From contig CAZKUN010000249.1 in NCBI GenBank assembly GCA_964555935.1, positions 1 to 12,986 of the forward strand: a DNA stretch of 12,986 nucleotides, read 5' to 3'. The stretch comes from CAZKUN01 sp964555935 (GTDB taxonomy: Bacteria; Armatimonadota; Zipacnadia; Zipacnadales; VGFC01). A program made the position numbers and the translations under genes. Of this stretch, positions 1-8,369 are shown piece after piece (the stretch's first letter is position 1; the number at the start of each line of letters is the position of its first letter). The notes beneath the pieces were generated by a model. It did no database searches and was not told where the DNA came from. It worked only from the letters and a program-made list of their open reading frames with translations.

Positions 1-42
1 CGCTGATGGCCTGCGGTTGCGCTCCCGCCGCCTCACTAACCG

Positions 43-48
43 AAGGAG
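43..48 (+). promoter_or_regulatory. Ribosome binding site fixing the start at 56
   Basis: AAGGAG lies 7 bases before the ATG at 56. It selects that ATG over an upstream in-frame start at 17, which would add 13 arginine-rich residues without a Shine-Dalgarno sequence. The ATG at 51 is out of frame. Confidence 0.75.
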
Positions 49-55
49 TCATGCC

Positions 56-1324
56 ATGAATCTGCTTCAGAACCCCGAACTCAAGGCCTCGAATGGCGTG
101 CTCCCCGCCGGCTGGTACCTGTCGTCCCCGCGGGACGGGCTCGCGCCGCGAGCGCTGACCGACGGCGAGCACGTGGCCCTCACGGGCACCGGGAAGGCGA
201 GCTGCTTCGGCAAGCTCGGGCAGGAGGTCCCGGCGCGGGCGGGACAGTGGTACGAGGCTGCGGTGACCTTCCGGGTTGAGGGCATCGCGGACATCACTCT
301 ATGCACCCTCTTCAACCTGGTTTTCCGCAAGGACGGACACCTGATCCGCGAGTGCCTGCTGGACGGGGTGACCCGCGACGGAGACTGGCTTACCGTCCGC
401 AAGACGCTGCTGTGCCCGGACCGGGCCGAGGCCGCCGATCTGGAGATCTTCTTCCGCCATGCCACGGAGGGCTCATTGATCGTCCGACTGGCTTGTCTGC
501 GGGAGGCCTCGCCGCCCCCGCCGCCACGCACCGCCAAGGTGGCGACCGTGAAGCTCTATCCCACGGAGCCAACTACCCCCGAGCGCAACCGCGAGGCCTT
601 CTGCGAGCTACTGGACCAGGCAGGCCAGGCGAGAGCGGACATCTGCTGCTTGCCCGAAGCCACCAACATGGTGGGGACCGGAATGAAGGCGCAGGATGTC
701 GCTGAGCCAATCGAGGGTCCGAGCTTCGCGGCATACGCGGCGAAGGCGAAGCAGCACGAGATGTGGGTGGTGGCCTGCTATGACACGATCGAACATGATC
801 TGTGCCGCAACACGGCAGTGCTCATCGACCGTCAGGGGAAGCTTGCGGGCGTCTACCACAAGACCCATCTGCACTGGCCGGAATACCGCGATGGCGTCAC
901 GCCGGGGGACGATTACCCGGTGTTCGAGACCGACTTCGGCACCATCGGCATGATGATCTGCTACGACAGCTGGTTCCCCGAAGTCGCGCGTCTGTTGACC
1001 TACAAGGGCGCCGAGGCGATCTTCTTCCCGGTCTGGGGGTATGATGAGATCGTCCTGCGCGGGCGAGCTGTCGACAACAACGTCTTCATCATCGCCTCGT
1101 CGCTGGGGTCGGCGGCAAGCATCATCAGCTCAAACGGCGACATGATCGCCCGCACGGAAAGCGATGGCATCGTCACTGCCGAGATCGCCATCCAAGCCCG
1201 GCCGACCCACTCCTACGTGGACCGTGAAATCACGAACGGCATCCCCGGCGCCACGCGCTGGACACGCGACACGGTTTCGCTGCGCGAGTACGACGAACTA
1301 CGGGAGCAGATACTCAATGTCTAA
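56..1324 (+). CDS. Nitrilase-superfamily C-N hydrolase with N-terminal jelly-roll-like domain
   Basis: This is a 422-residue protein. Residues about 160-415 form a carbon-nitrogen hydrolase domain with the Glu-Lys-Cys triad visible: E201 in ICCLPEATN, K269 in GVYHKTHLHWPE and C302 in GMMICYDSWFPEVAR. E276 may be the second conserved glutamate. The family hydrolyses nitriles, amides, ureido compounds or N-acyl groups; the substrate here cannot be read from sequence. Residues 1-150 (NLLQNPELK..., then alternating beta-strand-like segments) resemble a carbohydrate-binding jelly roll and are joined by a proline run at 153-157. Stand-alone family members are usually about 260-320 residues, so the N-terminal domain is an addition. 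No signal peptide is seen, so a cytoplasmic location is expected. Its last 8 bases overlap the next start, indicating translational coupling with the secreted protein downstream. The general fold is secure; the specific activity is unknown. Confidence 0.9.
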   Translation: MNLLQNPELKASNGVLPAGWYLSSPRDGLAPRALTDGEHVALTGTGKASCFGKLGQEVPARAGQWYEAAVTFRVEGIADITLCTLFNLVFRKDGHLIRECLLDGVTRDGDWLTVRKTLLCPDRAEAADLEIFFRHATEGSLIVRLACLREASPPPPPRTAKVATVKLYPTEPTTPERNREAFCELLDQAGQARADICCLPEATNMVGTGMKAQDVAEPIEGPSFAAYAAKAKQHEMWVVACYDTIEHDLCRNTAVLIDRQGKLAGVYHKTHLHWPEYRDGVTPGDDYPVFETDFGTIGMMICYDSWFPEVARLLTYKGAEAIFFPVWGYDEIVLRGRAVDNNVFIIASSLGSAASIISSNGDMIARTESDGIVTAEIAIQARPTHSYVDREITNGIPGATRWTRDTVSLREYDELREQILNV

Positions 1325-3800
1325 GTTCGGGCGCATCCCACCAGGGCCCGCCGGCCTGGCAATCATCTTGAGCGGGTGGTCAATAACCATGGCTGCGGCG
1401 CGCGCTGCCGAATTGCCCCTACAGACCGAGGAAGCTGTCGTCACTTCCGACAGGCCCGTGGAGCTAACCTTCACCATCGACGGTGGCTGGGAGAGGGTCT
1501 ACCTGGCGCTTGAGGGGAGACTCTCGAACCCCGCTCAGACCGGTTGGCGCGGTGGCTCAATGCCGTGCATCGATTACCTGGTCAACGGCAAGCGCGTCAC
1601 AGCCGATCAGATCGCCAATCTTCACGACGCCACGGAGTCCGCCACCTGGGGCGGCACGTACTTCTCGTGGATCGGTGAGGCGGACAACTGGCGGCTGACG
1701 TACAGCCCCGATTTCACGCCCTTCGCCAGTGACAACAACCCGGCGGAATTCGGCGACAACCCCTACCTACAGATCTTCGATATCACGCCCCTGGTTCAAC
1801 GCGACGGGCCCAACACGCTCGTGATGCGCCATGCGATGAACCACTTCGCCAGCTTCCAGATGATCTTTCGGCAGGTGCGGCTGCTCAGCGAATACGAGCG
1901 ACCGCCCGCGACAGCTTTGCCACGAGATTTCCCCGATACGTCAGGGCGTGTCATCCGACCGCAAGCGGAGCATGAAGTGTCCTACGAAGCCCGGTTGCTG
2001 TCCGGCGGAGGCATTGAGATCCAGGCCGAAGGCGAGCGGTATGTCGTGGCGTCGAAGTTCTCGCGCCCAGGTGGAGGCTTGCGCCGGCTGAGCGAGCAGG
2101 CGGAGGGCTGGAATCCGGCGGTCCAGGGCGACAGCCTGACCGTCGAAGGCGCGCCCTACCGGCTGGAGCGCTCGTTGCGAAGGCATGCGGAGCGCGTGGA
2201 GGTCGTCGACCGGCTGACCAACACGAGCGACGAGACCATCGGCATCCGCTTCGGACATGAGATCGCCATCGGCAAGGCAGACCTGGACAGAGTCTACTTG
2301 TGCGGCAACCGCCTTCCGCGCAAGGAAGGGGAGACCAGCATCGACGTCCATCCGCTGGAAAACCCGACCGTGTACGCGTGCCGCGAGCAAAGCGGGCTCG
2401 GACTGCTGCCGCGCGATGATGTCTTCCGCGCGCACGTTGAACTCGTCCTGCGCGATGGGGCCTATGGTCTCAATGACCGGCACTTCGCGCTCGCCCCTGG
2501 CGCCTCATACGAGACGCGTTGGGAGATCTACCCGACCGCCACGCCCGATTACTACGCGTTCATCAACGCCGCTCGACGGAGCCTTGAGGCCAACTACAGC
2601 ATAGATGGCAATATGGTCATCGCCCACGGATTTGAGGGCGCGATGGCCGACCTGACCGATGAGGACATCGTGACGCTGGTCCGCGCCAACGATGCGAAGT
2701 ACATCGTGCTCTCGACCATCTCGCGCCTGGACGAACAGGGCGGGCGGATGCCCCCTGCTGGTGATGGCGCCTACGCGCACGGCACGGGCCTGCTGGGCGA
2801 TTACGGCAAGTGGAATCGGCAGTACCTCGAGCAAGTGATCGCCCGCTTCCGGCGGCTCTGTCCTGACACGAAACTACTACCATACCTCGATCCCTACGTC
2901 TGTTCCGAGCCCGGCGCCACCGAGAAGTATGGCGACAGCCTCGCCCTGATGCCTGATGGCGGGCCGCAACTCTACACCGACCACAAGATGCCCGTCTTCT
3001 ATCCGACGCTCGACAACTCATACGGCAGGGCGCTCGGGGAGGCCTTCGACTACCTGCTCAGCGTCGCTGACGGCTTCTATATGGATGAGTCGACCATGTA
3101 CTACCTGCCGGGGGTGGGCGCCTTCAGTTACCGCGACGACACGTGGGACGGGCATTCCTGCAAGATGAATCTGGGCAGCGGATACGAAGAGGTCGATGCC
3201 ACCTACGAGTTGCAGCGCAAGGTCACCAACTCGGCGCTGTATACGCGAGCCTATCGCCTTCGCCAGTTGGAGAAAGCGCGGGAGCAAGGGAAGGCAGTGT
3301 GGATGAACTTCGAGCCGATGAGCGAGGAGGAAGCCGCCCTCCAGTCCTACCGGTTCGTGGAGTGCTACGCGAGCAGCGCCCCGGTGTACAGCCACCTTGG
3401 CTGTCCGGTGTCGCTGGCCAATGAACACGTAGAGCGTGCCGAGACCGACATCGGCGATTCGATGCGACGCATGCTGATGTTCGGCGGACTATACCTCACC
3501 TACGGGATCAAGTACCGCACGGCGGGGAACATCCTCCAGGACCTATACCCCTTCACGCCGGTCGAGTTGCACTGCGGCTATGTGATCGGCAAAGAGAAGA
3601 TCATCACCTGCTCCTCCGGGACGTACAGCTTCGGAGATCGGTCGGCTCTAGCGGTGCGCTATTACGACAACTCCGGGTTCCACCTCCCCGATCGCGACGT
3701 GACGATCCCCGCGGGTGCCGCCGAGACGCAGGCCGACGTGGACTTGCGGGAAGGCGAGCTGGCCATCGTGTTCAGCCCTGCCCAAGCAAACGAGGAGTGA
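1317..3800 (+). CDS. Secreted glycoside-hydrolase-like protein, family not recognised
   Basis: This is an 827-residue protein. The ATG at 1317 is chosen because it opens a signal peptide: basic N-terminus, hydrophobic stretch about 11-27, probable cleavage after AARA near residue 30. It also has GGGAG at 1302-1306 upstream. A start at 1164 would add 51 residues translated from the out-of-frame nitrilase gene. Residues about 35-410 are beta-rich (galactose-binding or supersandwich-like). Residues about 410-740 look like a TIM barrel, with strand-like segments KYIVLST (461), KLLPYLDPY (519), DGFYMDES (585) and AVWMNF (660). The last 85 residues look like a beta-sandwich. D590/E591 are candidate catalytic acids by position at a strand end. 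The layout matches retaining glycosidases of several clans, but I recognise no family signature. It probably acts in the periplasm or outside the cell on a glycan; this is inference from architecture and from the GH2 gene in the same operon. Confidence 0.7.
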   Translation: MSKFGRIPPGPAGLAIILSGWSITMAAARAAELPLQTEEAVVTSDRPVELTFTIDGGWERVYLALEGRLSNPAQTGWRGGSMPCIDYLVNGKRVTADQIANLHDATESATWGGTYFSWIGEADNWRLTYSPDFTPFASDNNPAEFGDNPYLQIFDITPLVQRDGPNTLVMRHAMNHFASFQMIFRQVRLLSEYERPPATALPRDFPDTSGRVIRPQAEHEVSYEARLLSGGGIEIQAEGERYVVASKFSRPGGGLRRLSEQAEGWNPAVQGDSLTVEGAPYRLERSLRRHAERVEVVDRLTNTSDETIGIRFGHEIAIGKADLDRVYLCGNRLPRKEGETSIDVHPLENPTVYACREQSGLGLLPRDDVFRAHVELVLRDGAYGLNDRHFALAPGASYETRWEIYPTATPDYYAFINAARRSLEANYSIDGNMVIAHGFEGAMADLTDEDIVTLVRANDAKYIVLSTISRLDEQGGRMPPAGDGAYAHGTGLLGDYGKWNRQYLEQVIARFRRLCPDTKLLPYLDPYVCSEPGATEKYGDSLALMPDGGPQLYTDHKMPVFYPTLDNSYGRALGEAFDYLLSVADGFYMDESTMYYLPGVGAFSYRDDTWDGHSCKMNLGSGYEEVDATYELQRKVTNSALYTRAYRLRQLEKAREQGKAVWMNFEPMSEEEAALQSYRFVECYASSAPVYSHLGCPVSLANEHVERAETDIGDSMRRMLMFGGLYLTYGIKYRTAGNILQDLYPFTPVELHCGYVIGKEKIITCSSGTYSFGDRSALAVRYYDNSGFHLPDRDVTIPAGAAETQADVDLREGELAIVFSPAQANEE
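3792..3797 (+). promoter_or_regulatory. Ribosome binding site fixing the start at 3806
   Basis: GAGGAG sits inside the end of the upstream gene, 8 bases before the ATG at 3806. It favours that ATG over the GTG at 3797, which would overlap this site and has no Shine-Dalgarno sequence at proper spacing. The position suggests translational coupling to the secreted protein. Confidence 0.75.
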
Positions 3801-3805
3801 CACAG

Positions 3806-5242
3806 ATGGTTCTCGCCACACGCGCGCCGTCCGTGCTCAACATGGACGAGATGGAGCAGATCTACCAAGCAGCGCTGCGGGTATGGGCGAGGGTGCCGAT
3901 TCGCGCCCAAGGACCAGAGGAGTTCCTGCAGCCCGTCCGCGACTTCGGGTGCGAGATTGAGGGCGATCTCATCAGCTTCCCGGACGGTGTCCGCGAGGCC
4001 ACCGTCAACGCCATCCAGACCCACCGCGACGCTAATTGGCCACCGCGGCCGGCGGAAGTAACCACGGACAGCATTGAGAAGATGGCGTCGGGCCAGGCGC
4101 TCTATTCCTGCGATGTCGACACCGACGCGATTCACCTCGCCACGACCGCCGACCTGGAGCGCTTCTCATGGGTCTGCGATCTCTTCCCGGACCTCGGGCG
4201 CGCCCATCCGACCTTCATCCCCCAGGATGTCCCCGGCCACTGCCGCGACCTGCACGCCTTCGCCACCATAGCCCTCAACGCCCAGCGGCCGTCGCGCGTG
4301 TCGGTGTATAACGCCGACATGATTCCATACTTCCTCGACGTGCAAACCGTCTGCCAGGGCCGCGAGGAGGCGCGGGAAGCGCCCATCTTCGCCACCAAGT
4401 GCTGGGTCAACACGCCCTTCATGATCACCCGCGAGAACATTGAGATCGCCCTGAAGGCGCGGTCGTTGCTCGGCCAGCCGTTCCACTTCTCGTGCATGCC
4501 GGTAGCCGGAATGGCGACGCCGGTGACTCTGGCCGGTTCGCTGGTGACGATCGCTGCCGAGTGTCTCGCTCTGAACGCGCTAAGCCTCGCGTTGGAGGGC
4601 AGGCTGCAGGGCTGGACGGCTGGGCCCCTGACCTTTGACATGAAGATCGGCAACCAGAATCAGAATGGGCCTGACGTGGCCCTACTGCGACAGGGCTCGG
4701 CGCAGATGGGGGCCTACGTGTTTGGCGGACAGTGGAGCGGCGTGGGCGGCCCCACCACCGGATCGAAGCAACCCGACGCGCAGGCGGCGATGGAGAAGGC
4801 GTTGGACACCATGTGGGCGATTGGCTGCGGGGTGCGCAGCTTCGGCTCCCTAGCGACGCTCGCGGGTGCGGACGTCGGCAGCATCACCCAGCTCATGATG
4901 GACCTCGAGTTGATGAGCTACTGCGAGCGACTGGTGGAGGGCGTCCGCGTCAATGAAGAGACGCTGGCCGAGGAGGTCATCGCCGAGGTGGCCCCTCGTG
5001 GCGCCTATTTCCTCGACAATGAGCACGCGGCGCGCCACTTCCGCACGGAGCTGTGGCTGCCGGAGTTGGTGGATCGGCGGGCGCCAATGGCTTGGCAACC
5101 TGATCCGGTGACGATGGTGGACAACGCGCGCGCGAAGGCGCGCCGATGCCTCGCCGATGCCGAAAATAGGTGTCCACTATCCGATGCGCAGAGGCGGCAA
5201 GTCCAGGAGATCATGACGGAAGCCGCGCGGACCGTCCGGTAG
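3806..5242 (+). CDS. MttB-family corrinoid methyltransferase, non-pyrrolysine type
   Basis: This is a 478-residue protein of the trimethylamine methyltransferase (MttB) family, near the usual length of 460-500. Family features are the N-terminal helix LNMDEMEQIYQAAL (11-24), VNTPFMIT (201-208), FHFSCMPVAGMATPVTLAGSL (227-246, the most conserved block) and the SKQPDAQAAMEKALD segment (320-334). These enzymes transfer a methyl group from a methylated amine, commonly a quaternary amine in non-pyrrolysine members, to a cobalt corrinoid protein in the cytoplasm. Archaeal MttB reads an internal UAG as pyrrolysine; here the frame is open throughout, so this belongs with the glycine-betaine, proline-betaine and carnitine demethylase type. 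The substrate is not readable. No cognate corrinoid protein, reactivase or second methyltransferase is in the window. It starts 5 bp after the secreted protein. No signal peptide. The family call is strong; the methyl donor is unknown. Confidence 0.9.
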   Translation: MVLATRAPSVLNMDEMEQIYQAALRVWARVPIRAQGPEEFLQPVRDFGCEIEGDLISFPDGVREATVNAIQTHRDANWPPRPAEVTTDSIEKMASGQALYSCDVDTDAIHLATTADLERFSWVCDLFPDLGRAHPTFIPQDVPGHCRDLHAFATIALNAQRPSRVSVYNADMIPYFLDVQTVCQGREEAREAPIFATKCWVNTPFMITRENIEIALKARSLLGQPFHFSCMPVAGMATPVTLAGSLVTIAAECLALNALSLALEGRLQGWTAGPLTFDMKIGNQNQNGPDVALLRQGSAQMGAYVFGGQWSGVGGPTTGSKQPDAQAAMEKALDTMWAIGCGVRSFGSLATLAGADVGSITQLMMDLELMSYCERLVEGVRVNEETLAEEVIAEVAPRGAYFLDNEHAARHFRTELWLPELVDRRAPMAWQPDPVTMVDNARAKARRCLADAENRCPLSDAQRRQVQEIMTEAARTVR

Positions 5243-5260
5243 GGCGCGAGACCCCATCGT

Positions 5261-5282
5261 CCCAGAGCTTGATGAATCTGGG
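5261..5282 (+). other. Intercistronic inverted repeat (possible hairpin)
   Basis: CCCAGA (5261-5266) and TCTGGG (5277-5282) form a 6-bp perfect stem around a 10-base loop in the 80-bp spacer between the MttB and GH2 genes. No T-run follows, so it does not look like an intrinsic terminator. It could be a stabilising or attenuating RNA hairpin, or chance. The rest of the spacer (5243-5260 and 5283-5307) shows nothing I recognise. Confidence 0.35.
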
Positions 5283-5307
5283 GAACCCGTGCTGTCACCT
5301 CCCACGC

Positions 5308-5313
5308 AAGGAG
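5308..5313 (+). promoter_or_regulatory. Ribosome binding site fixing the start at 5323
   Basis: AAGGAG lies 9 bases before the ATG at 5323. It selects this start, which opens a short signal peptide, over in-frame starts at 5170 (inside the MttB gene) and 5272 (no Shine-Dalgarno, in the loop of a hairpin). Confidence 0.75.
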
Positions 5314-5322
5314 CGCCTCCAA

Positions 5323-8300
5323 ATGGTGTCGTTCGCCCTTCTTCCACTTATCCTCAGCGGCCCTACCCCAGCTCAGCCGACCGTCGGCGTCGTCGAGGGC
5401 GACCGCAGGCTGATGCTCAACGGCGATCCCATCCTCACGCTCAACACGCCCTGGGTCGCGACCGGCGACTGGGAAGGCGTCTACAACTACCCCGCGAGCC
5501 CAGTGCCTGCCGACGAGCCACGCGTCCACACCGGCGATCACGGCCGTATCACCGAGACGATCACCACCGAGGGCGACACTGTCACGATCCGCTACGAGTT
5601 CGCCTTCACCGATCTCCCGACCGGCCGGCACATCCAGTGGTGGTGGCGGCTCGCGCCCGAAGACTTCGACACCGCCCACGTCGAGGGTGAGGGCACGCGC
5701 GCCGTCGCGCTCCGCCCCATCGGTGGCTCAAGCATCGGTGGCCTGAAGCGTATGGCGATCATGCGGCCCGACCTTGACCTCGACATAGCCGTCTCCGCAT
5801 CGACCGGCGAGTGGGCGTTCTCGGATCAACGTAACGCTGACTGGGCCAAATGCTACCGGCTCGAATACAACCGCCCCTTCACCGTCGATGGAAAGCGCGA
5901 GGGCTGGCTTCAGGTCGCCATCACCGCCAAGCGCCCAGAGCCCATCACGGTCCCTCTCACCACCGGTGAGGCCGTCAGTCTGCGGGGCATCCCCTTCAGC
6001 ATCGGCCCTCCGGCCGCTGTCGACCAGTCGCTCGCCGGCATGTTGATGCTCCACGCCGCCGATGGCGAGGCCGCCCGCGGCGCGGTCGTGGGAGAAGTAC
6101 TGGTCACATACGCCGATGGCCAAGATGCCCGGGTCGCATTGGTTTGGGAAACCTCACTCACCTCCCGTAGCGATGACCCTCGTGACCTGCCCGGCGGCGC
6201 GCTCGTCTCCCTACCTGACGACANNNNNNNNNNCGTGGATCACATCGTGGCGCAATCCCCGTCCTGATGAGGCCATTCAGACCGTCGAGCCCGTGACTCG
6301 CGCGGCCGGTTGGCGTCTGCTCGCGGCCACGGGCGTCCGCGCCGACGCCGATGAACGGAGAATTGCCACGGCACTGAGAGCCGGCCAGAGCGCCGGCGCG
6401 CTCGCCGAGGAAACTGTGGTATCCCTCGACGGCACCTGGCGTTTCCAGCCCGAGGGCGGCGATGAACAGGACATCTCCGTTCCCCAGCAGTGGAACTTCA
6501 TTGACGGCCTCCGCAACGTCCACCGTGGCACCTACCGCCGCACCTTCGACGTGCCGGATAGCATGCAGGGCCAGCGCGTCCTGCTCCGCTTCGAGACAGT
6601 GGGTGACTACTGCGAGGTGACCGTCAACGGATTCCACGTCGGGGAGCATCTCGGCCCATGCGTGCCGTTCGAGATCGACGTCACCGAGCGCGCCGCGCCA
6701 GGCTCCACGGGCAACGCGTTGGAGGTCGCCGTCAGGGACGATACCCACTTCAGCGTCCCCAAGGAGACCACCGACTGGCGCGACCGCCGGCATTGGATTC
6801 CGCACGGCATCGGCGCCAACTCCCGTAAAGGCATCTGGCAGAGCGTCAACCTCGTCGGCCGGCCGCCAGTCCATATCAGCAATGTCCGCGTGCAGACCTC
6901 CGTCCGCGGGAAGAAACTCACGGTCATCTACGAACTCTTCAACTCCGGCCGAGCCACCTTCACCGGCGAACTCGCGGCGAGCGTCCGCCCATGGGAGGGC
7001 GGCGATGTCGAGGTTGAGCTACCCGCCACGCCCGTCGAACTCCCCGGCTATGTCACCACCACCCTAACGGTCGAAGCGCCGTGGGAGAGCCCCGGGCTGT
7101 GGCAACCCGATCACCCCACGCTCTACGCGCTCCGCAGCGCCCTATCAGATGACGACGGAGAGCGCGCTCACCGCGCCGACACGCGCTTCGGCTTCCGGGA
7201 AGGCTGGTTTGAGGGTATCCACTTCTACCTCAACGGCATCCGCTACAACCTCCGAGGCGAGAGCCCAAGCTACAACGGGAACGCCGACCTCATGGACACT
7301 CGCGCGGCGGCCGAGGGAATGGTCAGCCGCGCGCTCGCGGCCAACTTCAACGTGCTGCGCTTCCACGCCGTCCCCGCGCCGCGGGACGTGTACGACGTCT
7401 GCGACGAAATGGGGATGCTCGTAGTCGACGAGAGTGGAATCTACGCCAGTTGGCAGATGCTCATGCCCGAGCACCCGCGCTGGATGCCCGAATGCGAGCG
7501 CCACCTCTCTGCATGGGTCCGCCGCGACCGCAACCACCCCTCCATCGTCCTCTGGTCGGCCGAGAACGAGGGCCTCAACGTTGGCGTCCTCACCCCAGGC
7601 CAACTCGCGGAGTACAAGCGCGTCATCGACGCCAATGACGGCACGCGCCCTGTCATCTTCTGCGGTGACGGCACGGGTTACGGCGTCGCCGAGGCCAGCA
7701 GCAAGCACTACGTCCGCCTGATCTCCGACCTCGAAGACCGGGGCGGGCGCTCATCCGGCTACGGACGCGACCTCCGCGACGACATCTACTGGGCTGCAGA
7801 ATACAAGCAGGACATCCCTCTCGGCGTCAGCGAGTTCCTCTTCCCGGCCAACGACGAGATGCGCGCAAAGCACCGCGAGGTCTGCGCCATGATGGGCCTC
7901 CAGACGCGCGGGTATCGCTACGCCGACTGGTTCGACATCCGGCCCTACAACCCGTTCTACACAGGCTACCAGAGCGACGAAGGCGTGAGAGAGGGTTACG
8001 AGGGCATCTGGGACACGATCGTCAAGTCCTTTGCCCCCATCGCCGTCTTCGACAAGGCATATGACGCGCTCGGCCCGTTCCCGGAACCGCCCGCGCTGCG
8101 GGTCGGCGAGGCCGCGCGGCGAGCCCTGATCGTCTACAACGATGCCCTCGCCGACGAGAGCGTCACCGTTACCTGGCAAGCTGTCATTGGCGGGGAGAAG
8201 ATCGCGGGCGAGGAGAGGCAACTCACCATCGAACTCGGCTACCACGCTGAGATAGAGATCGAGTTCACGCCTGAGGTCGCGGGCGAGTTGGAGTTGCGCC

Positions 8301-8362
8301 TGACCTCAAGCAAGGGCGGCGTCGAGCAGTTCGCCGACGCCCGCCGTTTCGTCGTCCAGTAG
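5323..8362 (+). CDS. Secreted glycoside hydrolase family 2 protein, interrupted by an assembly gap
   Basis: This gene would encode about 1010 residues. A short signal peptide (1-18, hydrophobic FALLPLILS, cleavage probably near PAQ) is followed by two beta-rich accessory domains (about 20-213 and 214 past the gap). The second holds MLMLHAADG and VTYADG segments, like sugar-binding beta-sandwiches. After the gap come the GH2 sugar-binding domain (from SLDGTWRF, near 6424; VTVNGFHVGEHLG), the Ig-like domain (about 6870-7180), the TIM barrel (from FGFREGWFE, near 7187) and a C-terminal beta domain. The acid/base Glu is the last residue of WSAENE (7568-7570) and the nucleophile is the Glu of GVSEF (7832-7834), 88 residues apart. 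GH2 enzymes are retaining beta-galactosidases, glucuronidases or mannosidases; the substrate is not readable. The frame changes across the N gap (frame 1 before, frame 2 after), which I read as a wrong placeholder length rather than a real frameshift. It is probably the last gene of the operon. Confidence 0.88.
6224..6233. other. Assembly gap (10 N) inside the GH2 gene
   Basis: Ten Ns separate codon 300 of the GH2-type protein (ending LPDD) from the continuation WITSWRNPRP in another frame. Rejoining the two reading frames needs a missing length divisible by 3, so 10 is probably an arbitrary filler. The true sequence and length are unknown. Confidence 0.97.
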
Positions 8363-8369
8363 GGCAGGG

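Noticed and set aside
3797..3805. GTG start for the MttB homologue
   Set aside because: It overlaps the ribosome binding site itself; the ATG at 3806 has ideal spacing.
3806..5242. Pyrrolysine-encoding amber codon in the MttB homologue
   Set aside because: The frame runs without any TAG until the final stop at 5240-5242, so no amber read-through is needed.
5005..5679. 224-residue minus-strand open frame
   Set aside because: It lies antisense to the end of MttB and the start of GH2, has no recognisable domain, and is explained by high G+C on the opposite strand.
6224..6267. GH2 gene as a true frameshifted pseudogene
   Set aside because: The frame change coincides exactly with a run of N, and both sides keep intact domains and catalytic residues.
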